The translations under genes were made by a program, and so were the position numbers. 50,968 bases of DNA from Emticicia sp. CRIBPO (GTDB lineage: Bacteria; Bacteroidota; Bacteroidia; Cytophagales; Spirosomataceae), in contig NZ_JAAAKV010000019.1 in NCBI RefSeq assembly GCF_009905725.1, positions 1 to 50,968 on the forward strand, in the 5' to 3' direction. Under the pieces are notes generated by a model. That model saw only the letters and a program-made list of their open reading frames with translations. It was not told the DNA's origin and did not search any database. Position 1 is the stretch's first letter. The number at the start of each line of letters is the position of its first letter. This document shows, piece after piece, positions 1 through 8,660 of the stretch.

Positions 1-123
1 TATCAGGGGATAAAAGGGAACAACTCGTTTGACTTCAAAGCTTCCAATCTTCCGGCCGGAGTGTATCTCCTGAGGGTCAAATCGAAAGGAAAGATTGAGT
101 CTAAGAAAATTGTCATTGAATAA
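1..123 (+). CDS. C-terminal end of a T9SS-exported protein (type A sorting domain), partial
   Basis: The window opens inside this gene and only the last 40 codons are visible, ending in TAA at 121-123. The peptide reads like a type IX secretion system type A sorting domain: a NLPAGVYLLRV core followed by basic residues and the ending KKIVIE. In this family the domain directs a protein across the outer membrane through T9SS and is then removed or swapped for a lipid anchor. The cargo domain lies outside the window, so its function cannot be stated. It implies a working T9SS in this organism. Confidence 0.85.
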   Translation, partial: YQGIKGNNSFDFKASNLPAGVYLLRVKSKGKIESKKIVIE

Positions 124-150
124 GTGGCAAGGTAGTGTTATTAAATTATT

Positions 151-184
151 AAAGGTCTCGTTTATCCAAATAAACGAGACCTTT
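151..184. terminator. Bidirectional intrinsic terminator between T9SS cargo gene and radA
   Basis: A perfect 14-bp inverted repeat (151-164 and 171-184) with a 6-nt loop. The arms begin AAAGG and end CCTTT, so an A-rich side meets a T-rich side on either strand. It lies between the two convergent genes ending at 123 and 240, where a shared terminator is expected. Confidence 0.8.
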
Positions 185-239
185 ATGTTTTAGTATCTCT
201 GGTTAATTTATTAATTCACCTTTTACATCACTACTTGAA

Positions 240-1616
240 TCACCCAAACAATTCCGAAAACACATCCTCCAGCTTATCGACCGCACTGATTTTGATCTGA
301 AAATCATTGATGTTTAAACCTTTGAGGTTGTTCCTGGCGATGAAGATTTTAGAGAAACCCAGCTTGGCAGCTTCGGCTATCCTGCTTTCTATCCTGTTGA
401 CTGCTCTTACTTCTCCACCTAAACCACATTCTGCAGCAAAACAAATGCCCTGCGGCACAGCGATGTCCTCATAAGAAGATGCTATGGAAACGCAGACAGC
501 CAGGTCAATGGCAGGGTCTTCCACTTTCAATCCTCCGGCAATGTTCAGGAACACATCCTGGGTGCCCAGTCTGAAACCTCCGCGTTTTTCGAGCACGGCC
601 AGCAGCATCTGAAGTCTTCGGGGATCAAAACCATTACTGCTGCGTTGTGGCGTACCATAATTAGCTGTACTGACCAGTGACTGTATCTCGATCTGCAAAG
701 GCCGGTTGCCTTCAATCATGGCCGCTATTGTAATACCACTCAGCTGCACGGGCCTTTCCGAAATTAAGATTTCCGAAGGATTGCTCACTTGCCTTAAGCC
801 AGTGCCCAACATCTCATAAATACCTAATTCTGAAGAACTTCCGAAACGGTTTTTGGTAGTTCGCAATATCCTGTAGGTCATATACTGGTCTCCTTCAAAC
901 TGCAGAACCGTATCGACCATGTGTTCCAGTATTTTGGGCCCGGCAATGGAGCCGTCTTTGGTGATATGCCCGATCATGATTACCGGAATGTCTGATTCTT
1001 TGGCAAATTTCATGATTTCGGCAGCACATTCTTTGACCTGCGAAACACTGCCTGCCCCGCTTTCAATCAGTGGAGACACGAGGGTCTGAATGGAATCGAT
1101 GATTACGACATCAGGTTCTACCAGTTCTATCTGCTTAAAAATCTGGTCGGTAGCCGTTTCTGTGAGTACATAACAACGGGGATTTGAAAAAGCCAGACGC
1201 TCGGCCCGCATTTTGATTTGCTGCTCACTCTCTTCTCCTGAAACATATAAAATTGTATAATCCGTCAGACTAAGGGCAATCTGCAGCATCAGGGTTGATT
1301 TTCCAATACCCGGTTCTCCTCCGATCAGTACCAGTGAGCCCGGCACCAACCCTCCTCCCAACACCCTGTTGAGTTCTTCATCTTCAGTGATGATCCTGTA
1401 TTTCTCTGCCGCCGTAATTTCATCAATCAGCTTGGGCTTTGATACAGGACGGGTAGCGTTTGACCCGAACCTCCAGTTTCCTTTTTCCGGCTCGTCTTTG
1501 GCTATTAATTCTTCCACGAGGGTGTTCCATTCCCCACATGAGGGACACCGGCCCAACCATTTGGGGGAGTTATAACCACATTTTTGACAGAAATAAGCGG
1601 ATTTTAATTTAGCCAT
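240..1616 (-). CDS. radA: DNA repair protein RadA
   Basis: RadA (Sms) is a RecA-like ATPase that drives branch migration of recombination intermediates. The 458-residue product has the usual three parts. An N-terminal C4 zinc finger has Cys10, 13, 24 and 27. A RecA-like core has a Walker A loop at 99-108 (GGEPGIGKST), a Walker B near 170-175 (VVIIDS) and the RadA-specific KNRFG motif near 256-260. The C-terminal third resembles a Lon protease domain. Length matches the family. It is transcribed alone, convergent with the T9SS cargo gene. Nothing appears broken. Confidence 0.97.
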   Translation of the reverse strand: MAKLKSAYFCQKCGYNSPKWLGRCPSCGEWNTLVEELIAKDEPEKGNWRFGSNATRPVSKPKLIDEITAAEKYRIITEDEELNRVLGGGLVPGSLVLIGGEPGIGKSTLMLQIALSLTDYTILYVSGEESEQQIKMRAERLAFSNPRCYVLTETATDQIFKQIELVEPDVVIIDSIQTLVSPLIESGAGSVSQVKECAAEIMKFAKESDIPVIMIGHITKDGSIAGPKILEHMVDTVLQFEGDQYMTYRILRTTKNRFGSSSELGIYEMLGTGLRQVSNPSEILISERPVQLSGITIAAMIEGNRPLQIEIQSLVSTANYGTPQRSSNGFDPRRLQMLLAVLEKRGGFRLGTQDVFLNIAGGLKVEDPAIDLAVCVSIASSYEDIAVPQGICFAAECGLGGEVRAVNRIESRIAEAAKLGFSKIFIARNNLKGLNINDFQIKISAVDKLEDVFSELFG

Positions 1617-1718
1617 TTGTTAAGCCCTCGTTAATGATGTACGATCAGCCCGCAAGATACGTTTAATTGACAATTCCGGAAAATAGTTTTTCCATCAGAA
1701 CCTGTAAACTTGACAAAT

Positions 1719-2345
1719 ATGAAAAAAGTGTTTTTAGCATTCGCGGCCTTGTTAACGGCTCATTTTACTTATGCTCAGTCGGGCATCGGCATCAAAGGCG
1801 GGGTCAACCTGTCCAATGTGTACACCGACGCCGGTTCTTTCAAAAACAACATCAACCAAAGCCTGGATACCAAAACCGGTTGGGTTTTCGGGGTCTGGGG
1901 TCGCCTGGGCAACAGATTTTACCTGCAACCCGAATTACTGGCTTCTACCAAAGGCGGGAAGGTTGAATTCACACCTTCGGGCAGCGGAGCCTCCCCTACC
2001 ATTGTCGATGTCAAAACCACTTATCTTGATGTCCCGCTGCTGGTCGGGTTCAAACCTGTCAAATTTATCCGCCTGATGGCCGGCCCTGTGGCTTCGATCA
2101 AACTCAGGGAAGACGAAAAATTGCTTGAAGCCATTAAAACCTATTCCAACGATACCGACCAGGCGTTTGAAAAAATGAGTTATGGTTATCAACTGGGTGT
2201 CGGCATCAAATTACTCGGCCTTGAGCTTGACCTCAGAAAAGAAGGGAGCCTGTCGGATGTATCCGCCATTAAATTCTCAAATAATGAAAAGTTCAGTCAG
2301 AAACTAAACGGCTGGCAGTTTACCGTTGGTTTTAAAATATTGTAA
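1719..2345 (+). CDS. Small outer-membrane beta-barrel protein (porin family)
   Basis: A 208-residue protein with a Sec signal peptide (MKKVFLAF..., likely cut after YAQ) followed by alternating hydrophobic/polar strands with conserved glycines (GIGIKGGVNLSN, GVWGRLGNRFYLQPELLAS). It ends in an outer-membrane-type strand closing with FKIL. This is the pattern of the PorT-like OMP beta-barrel families (PF13568/PF13505) common in Bacteroidota. No specific substrate can be named. I chose the ATG at 1719 because the frame extends only to a TTG nine bases upstream and the signal peptide begins cleanly at this ATG. It converges with the ABC exporter genes, with only 2 bases between stops. Confidence 0.85.
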   Translation: MKKVFLAFAALLTAHFTYAQSGIGIKGGVNLSNVYTDAGSFKNNINQSLDTKTGWVFGVWGRLGNRFYLQPELLASTKGGKVEFTPSGSGASPTIVDVKTTYLDVPLLVGFKPVKFIRLMAGPVASIKLREDEKLLEAIKTYSNDTDQAFEKMSYGYQLGVGIKLLGLELDLRKEGSLSDVSAIKFSNNEKFSQKLNGWQFTVGFKIL

Positions 2346-2347
2346 GA

Positions 2348-3451
2348 CTATTCTTCATGGTATTCAGATAAGTAGAAATGCTTTCTGAATACCATGCCTC
2401 CTGCCAGAAGTAAAACCCCTGATAAAACCAGCAACGGAATTTTAAACATAATCAGCAAAAACAAGCCTATTCCGCCAAAGAAAAGCCTCTGCATAAAAGC
2501 ATCTTTGGAAATGCCGTTGACATAATGCAGATGATGCATTAAAAGGATAATGCTCATAATAAATATCAAAAGCTGTATCATAAACACATAACTGACTTCA
2601 CCGGGCAGATTTTTTATCAGCACCAGCAACTCCGGAATCAGCAGCACAGCATAAGTGATCAGATAACCTGAATACCGCTTTCCAAAACCCAAAGGCAGGT
2701 TTCTCAGCAAACCCAGGTGCAGGTGTTCAAACTGAAAATATTTCTGATTGAAAACAATATGGGAAGCCCCAACCAGAAGTCCTGCGATGGCGAGGAAACG
2801 CTCGTCGTAATCATCCGTAGGATACAAATAACAAAAACCCAACAGAACGGCCATACTGAAAAGCTTGGTAATCAGTAATAAAACCGGTTGTCTGGCAGAC
2901 AAATACCTGACAAAAAACAGGTAAGAAGGTGTCCTGAACTTTGAAAAAACGCTTTGAAAAGTCCTCGGAAGTAATTTTTCGGGATTGGGCATACGGATCC
3001 GGTATTCCATCACCAGAGCCCCGGAAATGATCAGAACCAGGTTAATCAGCACGATGAGACCGGCAGGGCCATATCTTTTTTCATCTATGCCGATTTTGAT
3101 CATCGCCAGCGAATACAAAAAAGTAAGCTGAAGAAGATTGAACATCACCAGGCAAAAAACGGCCAGTCTTTTAGCCAACGGAAATAACCTGGCCTGGTAT
3201 AAAAACTCATATTGCCTGGACTCCAGAAGTCTGAGATTAAACAAACTTACTTTTAAAGCATACACTGCCCAAACGATAAAAGTGAGCAGCATCAGTGCCG
3301 GTAATCTGAGAATAAGTTTGATGATGGTAATGTGCTCAATAGCTCTCAGGAAGCCGAAACAGAACAACATCAGCACAAAAATAAAGACCATATTCTGTCG
3401 ATAATATTCCGCCACAATGCTCTTGTTAAATATATTCAGGAGGCTCTTCAT
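2348..3451 (-). CDS. Multi-spanning membrane protein, probable ABC exporter permease
   Basis: A 367-residue, strongly hydrophobic protein with roughly nine to ten predicted transmembrane segments arranged in pairs, including an N-terminal segment near 20-38 and a C-terminal cluster near 290-350. I do not recognise a named family from sequence alone. Its start overlaps the stop of the upstream ABC ATPase gene by 4 bases (ATGA, 3448-3451), the usual sign of translational coupling and complex formation. By context it is the membrane subunit of a two-component ABC-2-like exporter. The substrate is unknown. Confidence 0.75.
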   Translation of the reverse strand: MKSLLNIFNKSIVAEYYRQNMVFIFVLMLFCFGFLRAIEHITIIKLILRLPALMLLTFIVWAVYALKVSLFNLRLLESRQYEFLYQARLFPLAKRLAVFCLVMFNLLQLTFLYSLAMIKIGIDEKRYGPAGLIVLINLVLIISGALVMEYRIRMPNPEKLLPRTFQSVFSKFRTPSYLFFVRYLSARQPVLLLITKLFSMAVLLGFCYLYPTDDYDERFLAIAGLLVGASHIVFNQKYFQFEHLHLGLLRNLPLGFGKRYSGYLITYAVLLIPELLVLIKNLPGEVSYVFMIQLLIFIMSIILLMHHLHYVNGISKDAFMQRLFFGGIGLFLLIMFKIPLLVLSGVLLLAGGMVFRKHFYLSEYHEE

Positions 3452-4077
3452 ATAACAGCGATGGTCTGATTTTGTACCAGGTAAGTGTGTCCCAGACTCA
3501 GCCGCTCCAGCCGGAAATCCTGATGCGACGACAGCAGAAAATTCACAGCCTTATTTTCGTGATAGTCTTTGATCAGTTCATACACTACTCCGGCAGACTG
3601 CTCGTCAATGGTAATGAGGGGTTCATCCAGTAAAATAAGATGGGGTTTGCCTAAAAAAGCCGTAAGCAAAGACACTTTCTTCAGCATCCCGCTTGAGTAA
3701 GTACCCATGGGCTTCTTCCAGTATAAACTCACACCGAGGGCTTCGGCCAACTGATCCAGCTGTCCGGCCTCAGCTTTTTTGGCTTCTGCAATGAACGTAA
3801 TGAGGTCAAATGCTTTCAGATAGTCAGGATAAAGCGGTTCAGCCTCACTCATATTAATCAGAAACCTGTAGGCCACCGGGTCTTTCCTGATGTCGGTTCC
3901 GGCAAGTTCAACTTCTCCGTCAAAAGGAATTATCCCGGCCAGAGATCTGAAAAAAGTAGATTTTCCCGAGCTGTTGACACCTTTTATCCAGTGAATCCCT
4001 TCAGGAATATCCAGTTTTTCGACCCCGATTATTTTATGGTTATTAAAGCTTTTGGAGAAATTCCTGATTTTAAGCAT
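3448..4077 (-). CDS. ABC transporter ATP-binding protein
   Basis: A 209-residue nucleotide-binding subunit. The Walker A loop is at 33-41 (GVNSSGKST), Walker B lies near 146-153 (HLILLDEP), and an H-loop follows near 184-186 (SSHQD). The signature motif is unusual: YSSGMLKK stands where LSGGQ-type sequence is normal, as in some ABC-2 exporters of this phylum. It is the first gene of a two-gene operon with the membrane protein at 2348-3451, which it overlaps by 4 bases. It probably supplies ATP hydrolysis for export of an unidentified substrate. Confidence 0.9.
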   Translation of the reverse strand: MLKIRNFSKSFNNHKIIGVEKLDIPEGIHWIKGVNSSGKSTFFRSLAGIIPFDGEVELAGTDIRKDPVAYRFLINMSEAEPLYPDYLKAFDLITFIAEAKKAEAGQLDQLAEALGVSLYWKKPMGTYSSGMLKKVSLLTAFLGKPHLILLDEPLITIDEQSAGVVYELIKDYHENKAVNFLLSSHQDFRLERLSLGHTYLVQNQTIAVI

Positions 4078-4185
4078 ACCCGGTTTAGATTTTGAAGCGA
4101 ATTAAGTGTTTTTTGACAAAATCAAAACCCTGATTTATTCAGATGGCAAATAAATGGTTTAACTGGTATGGCATTTCAAAATGAT

Positions 4186-4193
4186 TAACTTTG
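4186..4193 (+). promoter_or_regulatory. -7 promoter element (TAACTTTG)
   Basis: An exact match to the Bacteroidota -7 consensus TAnnTTTG, 20 bases before the ATG at 4214. It lies inside the longer open frame that begins at 4181, so that longer start would fall upstream of transcription. I see no clear -33 TTTG at the usual distance. Confidence 0.6.
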
Positions 4194-4213
4194 CCGTATA
4201 CTTTTCAGATGAT

Positions 4214-4531
4214 ATGATATTACTGACCGGCATAAAATTCACCAAAATCAGAGGCATAGCCCTCTGGCCATTTGTGTTGGTACAAACCAAAAACCCAGGT
4301 CAGATCCTCATCAATCATGAACGTATCCACCTTCGTCAACAAGCCGAAACGGGCATTATTTTATTCTACTTCTGGTACGTTACAGAATGGCTCTGGCACT
4401 TCGTCAGGCTGAGAAACTGGTGGGCGGCCTATCATCAGATCAGCTTCGAAAAAGAAGCCTATCGCAACGAAACCAACCTGGATTACCTGAAAAACAGAAA
4501 GTTATGGAGTTTTGTGAAATATATACGGTGA
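4214..4531 (+). CDS. Small membrane protein with HExxH motif, minimal gluzincin-like
   Basis: A 105-residue protein with no name I can give. It carries HERIH (His35-Glu36-x-x-His39), the zinc-binding and catalytic signature of zincin metalloproteases. An aromatic, hydrophobic stretch near 47-60 could be one membrane helix. About 40 residues after the second His comes EKEAY (Glu79-x-x-Ala82), placed like the third-ligand ExxA(D) motif of M48/M56 peptidases. The layout resembles the core of those families with all else removed. The start at 4214 was chosen because a TAnnTTTG element lies at 4186-4193; the open frame extends to 4181. Proteolytic activity is inferred only. Confidence 0.7.
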   Translation: MILLTGIKFTKIRGIALWPFVLVQTKNPGQILINHERIHLRQQAETGIILFYFWYVTEWLWHFVRLRNWWAAYHQISFEKEAYRNETNLDYLKNRKLWSFVKYIR

Positions 4532-4593
4532 GCTGACCCAGAGCCTCCGTCAATCATCTATTGAATCATTCAAAACTGTCTGTTCTTCATTCA

Positions 4594-5991
4594 TTAAACC
4601 GTCTCGGAAAACATCTTCTTCCGTAAATCCGCCCTGTTAAGGTATTGATCGAAAACCATGCTGATATTCCTGATAAAAGGCCTGCCTTTTTCTGTAACTC
4701 TCAGACCTTCTGCATGATAGACAATTAATCCGTCTTCAGCCAGGCCTTCCAGTTTATCAAAGATTTGTGTTCTTTCTTCTGCCGTCCAGGTTTCGTCAGG
4801 CCAGGAGGTCTCAAACCGGCACATGATATTCGTAATCTGTTCTCTCACAAAAAGGTCCTCAGTAGTTAAAAGGTGCCCTTTTCCTAAAGGTAAAACCCCT
4901 TCTTCCACACATTTTTTATACGTATCAATGTCCTTGATATTCTGAGCAAAAGCTCCTCCGGAATCCGAAATCGAAGAAACACCCAGTCCGATCAGTATTT
5001 TTGAATCCGAAGTGGTGTAACCCATAAAATTCCTGTTGAGTGTCCCCTCATTCATGGCTCTGAAAAGTTCGTCGTGCGGCAACGCAAAATGGTCCATACC
5101 CACTTCAACATATCCGCCTTCTTCGAGACTGGTCAAGCCATATTCATATAAAACCCTCTTATTTGCTCCTGAAGGCAGGTCATTTTCGTCAAATCCCCGC
5201 TGTCCATTGCCTTTCAGCCATGGCACATGAGCATAAGAGTAAAAAGCAATCCTGTCCGGATTCAACTTCAATGTCCTACTGATAGTTTGATCTATAGCGT
5301 TTAAACTCTGAAAAGGCAGACCGAAAACCAGATCATGGCTGATTGAAGTGTAACCTATCTCACGGGCTTTTTCCGTCACATACTTCACATTTTCAAACGG
5401 CTGAATCCTGTGAATGGCTTCCTGCACCCTGGCATCATAATCCTGCACCCCGAAACTCACTCTCCTGAAACCCAGATCGTATAAAGTCTGGAGATGATCT
5501 GCAGAAGTATTATTGGGATGTCCTTCAAAACTGAACTCATGATCCGGAGCAATTTCAGAAGTATTTATAATCCCTTGCAACAGCCTCTCAAGATTGGCGG
5601 GAGCAAAGAAACTGGGTGTGCCCCCTCCCAGGTGCAACTCCCGGATGACCGGCATGACGGGCATCATATGGAGATACAGCTGCCATTCTTTTAATACGGC
5701 GTCAATATAGGAATTTTCTACCTCATGATTTTTTGTGATCCGTTTGTGGCAGGCACAAAAAGTACACAGACTTTCGCAGTAGGGTAAATGAATGTAGACG
5801 CTGATGCCTCCGGCTATTTTTCCAGCCGATTTACGAATCTCATCCTGCCAGATAGCGGTATCAAAAGCCTCAGTATTCCAGAAAGGGACCGGCGGATAAC
5901 TGGTATATCTTGGTCCTTGCGTGGTATATTTTTTTATAATTTCCCTGTCAGCCTGCTGCCTGTTTTTGATTTCGTAAAGCCCTTTTGTCAT
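4594..5991 (-). CDS. hemN: Oxygen-independent coproporphyrinogen III oxidase
   Basis: HemN is a radical SAM enzyme that converts coproporphyrinogen III to protoporphyrinogen IX without oxygen, in haem synthesis. The 465-residue length fits true HemN (E. coli about 457) rather than the shorter HemW-like relatives. The N-terminus has the RYTSYPP motif seen in HemN, and the iron-sulphur binding cysteines are at 72, 76 and 79 with the extra Cys81 (CESLCTFCAC). GGGTPSF follows near 122-128. It stands alone, divergent from aroQ. Confidence 0.95.
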   Translation of the reverse strand: MTKGLYEIKNRQQADREIIKKYTTQGPRYTSYPPVPFWNTEAFDTAIWQDEIRKSAGKIAGGISVYIHLPYCESLCTFCACHKRITKNHEVENSYIDAVLKEWQLYLHMMPVMPVIRELHLGGGTPSFFAPANLERLLQGIINTSEIAPDHEFSFEGHPNNTSADHLQTLYDLGFRRVSFGVQDYDARVQEAIHRIQPFENVKYVTEKAREIGYTSISHDLVFGLPFQSLNAIDQTISRTLKLNPDRIAFYSYAHVPWLKGNGQRGFDENDLPSGANKRVLYEYGLTSLEEGGYVEVGMDHFALPHDELFRAMNEGTLNRNFMGYTTSDSKILIGLGVSSISDSGGAFAQNIKDIDTYKKCVEEGVLPLGKGHLLTTEDLFVREQITNIMCRFETSWPDETWTAEERTQIFDKLEGLAEDGLIVYHAEGLRVTEKGRPFIRNISMVFDQYLNRADLRKKMFSETV

Positions 5992-6009
5992 CCTGAGTAG
6001 TATTTTTTA

Positions 6010-6017
6010 CAAAATTA
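6010..6017 (-). promoter_or_regulatory. -7 promoter element for hemN (TAATTTTG on the minus strand)
   Basis: The plus strand reads CAAAATTA, so the minus strand carries TAATTTTG, an exact TAnnTTTG match. It sits 18 bases upstream of the hemN ATG and predicts a very short leader. No convincing -33 element is seen. Confidence 0.5.
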
Positions 6018-6108
6018 TGTGCCCTTTCAACCTATATTTATGATATTTGTCAGTGTTTAATATGAGAGTTAAGAGATATACGCGTTAAATTCATTTTATC
6101 ATTACATC

Positions 6109-6525
6109 ATGAAAATCATTATCATTAATGGCCCGAACCTGAATCTTTTGGGAAAAAGGGAACCCGAAATTTATGGAAATCAGACTTTTGAACAATATTT
6201 CGAAATGCTGAAAGAGAAATTTACTTCGGTTGAACTCCACTATTTCCAGTCGAATCACGAAGGTGCGATTATCGACAAAATACATGAGATCGGATTTGAA
6301 TTTGACGGCATTATCATCAACGCCGGGGGCCTGACCCATACTTCGGTGGCTTTGGCCGATGCCCTTTCCGCTGTTAAAACACCTGCCGTAGAAGTACATA
6401 TATCCAATATACACGCCAGGGAATCGTTCAGACACCATTCTTATCTGACCAGCAGATGCAAAGGAATGATTTGCGGACTGGGTCTGAAAGGCTACGAACT
6501 GGCCGTAAAATGGTTTGCGGATTAA
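6109..6525 (+). CDS. aroQ: Type II 3-dehydroquinate dehydratase
   Basis: AroQ removes water from 3-dehydroquinate to give 3-dehydroshikimate, the third step of the shikimate pathway. The 138-residue product has the type II N-terminal motif (NGPNLNLLGKREPEIYG) with the catalytic Arg17 and Tyr22, the central IINAGGLTHTS motif, and the VEVHISNIHARE motif that carries the active-site histidine. Length is slightly below the usual 140-150. A GATATTTG element at 6042-6049, one mismatch from TAnnTTTG, may be its promoter. Confidence 0.97.
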   Translation: MKIIIINGPNLNLLGKREPEIYGNQTFEQYFEMLKEKFTSVELHYFQSNHEGAIIDKIHEIGFEFDGIIINAGGLTHTSVALADALSAVKTPAVEVHISNIHARESFRHHSYLTSRCKGMICGLGLKGYELAVKWFAD

Positions 6526-6643
6526 ATTAACCTGATCTTTTTTACCCCTGTTTTCGTTCTGAAAACCAGCTGCTTATTGATCCGATATCGCTTTCAAAAA
6601 TGACAAAGACTACTCTAAACTGGCATTTAAGCCCGTTTTAGGT

Positions 6644-6651
6644 TACCTTTG
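6644..6651 (+). promoter_or_regulatory. -7 promoter element (TACCTTTG) for the NlpC/P60 gene
   Basis: An exact TAnnTTTG match ending 9 bases before the ATG at 6661. It overlaps the first codons of the longest open frame (TTG at 6649), which argues for the downstream ATGs at 6661 or 6667 as the true start. Confidence 0.55.
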
Positions 6652-6660
6652 TACAAATTT

Positions 6661-7218
6661 ATGGCTATGACAAAATTTTTTCTTGCGTTTTTACTGATCT
6701 CTTTTGTTCAATTTCAGAGTTTTGCAACACCCCATTCAGAACTCCCTTCAGACGAACCGTGCAAGTACTATATCGATGAATTAATCAAATATGCTAAGAA
6801 ATTCAGAGGTATCAGGTACCGTTCAGGCGGCAGCAAACCTTCAGGTTTTGATTGCTCGGGGTTCGTGTCTTATGTATACAAAAAATTCGATATCAGCCTG
6901 GAAAGATCATCAAGAGATATGTTTACCAAGGGATTGACCGTAGATATTCACAAATGTCTTCCCGGTGACCTCATCTTTTTCAGCAGAAGTTCGAAATCCG
7001 GCAGCACCATCTCCCATGTCGGTATTGTGATCAAATCAGAAAACGAACAGTTAAAATTTATTCATTCATCAACCAGAAACGGGGTCCTGATCAGTGATCT
7101 TTCTGAAAAATACTACACCACCCGGTTCAAAGGCATCCGCAGGATGAACGCCATCGTTGACAATTTCCACTTCCCTTACTATAACAGTTTCCTGAAAGAA
7201 GAAGAAACGAAAAATTAA
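6661..7218 (+). CDS. NlpC/P60 (C40) family cell-wall peptidase
   Basis: A secreted 185-residue cysteine peptidase, expected to cut gamma-D-glutamyl-diaminopimelate links in peptidoglycan in the periplasm. After a signal peptide (hydrophobic core about 5-20, ending near FATP) comes a single C40 domain. The nucleophile is Cys65 in FDCSGF, the base is His119 in SHVGIV, and a third polar residue is His135 in FIHSS. The domain covers nearly the whole protein, with no SH3 or LysM targeting domain. A TAnnTTTG element at 6644-6651 places the start at the ATG at 6661, or the ATG at 6667, which gives a cleaner signal peptide. Confidence 0.9.
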   Translation: MAMTKFFLAFLLISFVQFQSFATPHSELPSDEPCKYYIDELIKYAKKFRGIRYRSGGSKPSGFDCSGFVSYVYKKFDISLERSSRDMFTKGLTVDIHKCLPGDLIFFSRSSKSGSTISHVGIVIKSENEQLKFIHSSTRNGVLISDLSEKYYTTRFKGIRRMNAIVDNFHFPYYNSFLKEEETKN

Positions 7219-7445
7219 CATAGCCCTGCCGGTCTTTTCGCAATTTCTCATAAATAGCGAGGAAAAATGAGGTATTTTTTATACAAAACGTAGAAATAAA
7301 TCCACTGATTTTCTACCTGGAATAAAAAGTACTCCGGAGAAGCGACAATAATTAACTGTATTTCAACAAATTAACAAAAACTATTATTCCTCCGTCCTGA
7401 TGGAACTGAGATTTCATAGCTTTTCAAAATTTAACTGAAATAGCC

Positions 7446-8345
7446 ATGAGGACTTTTACCCTTCTGTTTTTTCTTACGGTCTGTCTTAGCTCCTGCCAGG
7501 GGGATGGCGTCCTGCCGGTTTTTTTACAATTCAACAGGAACAGCATGGCCGACAAAATTTCAAGCGGCGTGGTGACGGGATATACCGAAACCAGGGATCT
7601 CAGTTACGGTACAGATGAGAGGTTTCACAGATTCGACATGCACAAACCCACATTTGAAGGTAATCCTGAACCTTCCGTAGCCATGATCATGATCCATGGG
7701 GGAAACTGGTATTTCCTTGACAAAGGCTTCAACGATGGTTCTATCCGGCTGTTGAAAAACAAGAAAAAGAACATTACTGTTTTTAATATTAACCTCCGCC
7801 TGACCCAGATGAAGGGCATTACCTATCAGAATCAGCTGGAGGACATCGGGCAGTTTATCAGCTTCCTCGAAAGAAACAAAAAGGTGTATAATTTGTCCGG
7901 AGATTATATTTTGTGGGGATACAGTTCCGGCGGCCACCTCGCCCTGACCTACAGCTATATGAATTCAAAAAACAGGCAGATCAAGGCCGTGGTTTCTGTA
8001 GCCGGGCCAACAGACCTGCGGGATGAATCCATCAGAAACAGGCTTTACAGTGTCTACAATGAAAATCTGACGGAGCTTGTGGTCGGACGCACTTACCAGG
8101 AAGACCCCGCATCCTTTGCAAAAGCAAGCCCTTATTATTATGTAAAACGGAATGTAACACCCACTATGCTGTTTTATGCCGCAAATGACGAGATCGTCCC
8201 GTGGTTTCACGGAGAACTGCTGGCCGATCAGCTGAACAAAGAAAAGAACAAGGTATCATTTGTAAAGTTTGAAAAAGACACACACAATATTGAAAGTATG
8301 GACGAGAGTTTTGACCGTATTTTTGATTTCTTAAAAGGTATTTAA
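7446..8345 (+). CDS. Alpha/beta-hydrolase lipoprotein (esterase/lipase-like)
   Basis: A 299-residue lipoprotein: the signal peptide ends in a lipobox (LSSC, Cys17). The rest is an alpha/beta-hydrolase of the carbohydrate-esterase-like BD-FAE or hormone-sensitive lipase type. The oxyanion motif HGGNW is at 84-88, the nucleophile Ser160 sits in GYSSG, the probable acid is Asp248 (AANDEIVPW) and the base His280 (DTHNIE). It should hydrolyse ester bonds at the outer membrane or in the periplasm. Substrate is unknown. It lies some 4 kb from the polysaccharide locus and is probably not part of it. A terminator follows the stop. Confidence 0.85.
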   Translation: MRTFTLLFFLTVCLSSCQGDGVLPVFLQFNRNSMADKISSGVVTGYTETRDLSYGTDERFHRFDMHKPTFEGNPEPSVAMIMIHGGNWYFLDKGFNDGSIRLLKNKKKNITVFNINLRLTQMKGITYQNQLEDIGQFISFLERNKKVYNLSGDYILWGYSSGGHLALTYSYMNSKNRQIKAVVSVAGPTDLRDESIRNRLYSVYNENLTELVVGRTYQEDPASFAKASPYYYVKRNVTPTMLFYAANDEIVPWFHGELLADQLNKEKNKVSFVKFEKDTHNIESMDESFDRIFDFLKGI

Positions 8346-8373
8346 TACCCCTGAAAACCACGTTTAATGACCA

Positions 8374-8408
8374 GAGGCTGTTGCAGTATTGCAACGGCCT
8401 TTTTTTTC
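8374..8408 (+). terminator. Intrinsic terminator after the esterase gene
   Basis: A GC-containing hairpin (AGGCTGTTGCA pairing with TGCAACGGCCT, with one unpaired base, around a short GTAT loop) is followed directly by eight T residues. It lies about 30 bases after the esterase stop. Confidence 0.85.
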
Positions 8409-8660
8409 AAAAAGGTGTAAACACCCTTAAAAACCCGGTCTAAAACCTCTCCCCTTCGCTTTTAAACGATACTGAAAATCAGCCTATTACCTCGCTTATT
8501 CGGGTTTTTCAAACCTGTTTTTACTGCATTCAGATTCCCATCTTTGTATCGTGTTACCATCATTAGAGGTTCTGAAGTGGTTCACTTTCAATAATACTTC
8601 ATATTGAAAATGCTGCTTTCGGACCAGGGGAAATATTAAACAATTTAAATCATTAAAAAC
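8409..8660 (+). other. Upstream region of the 618-residue gene
   Basis: No coding sequence is visible between the terminator and the ATG at 8661. At 8539-8546 lies CATCTTTG, one mismatch from TAnnTTTG, which would give a leader of about 110 bases. The stretch just before the start is A/T-rich (AATTTAAATCATTAAAAAC), as is usual for translation starts in this phylum. I see no riboswitch or repeat. Confidence 0.4.
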
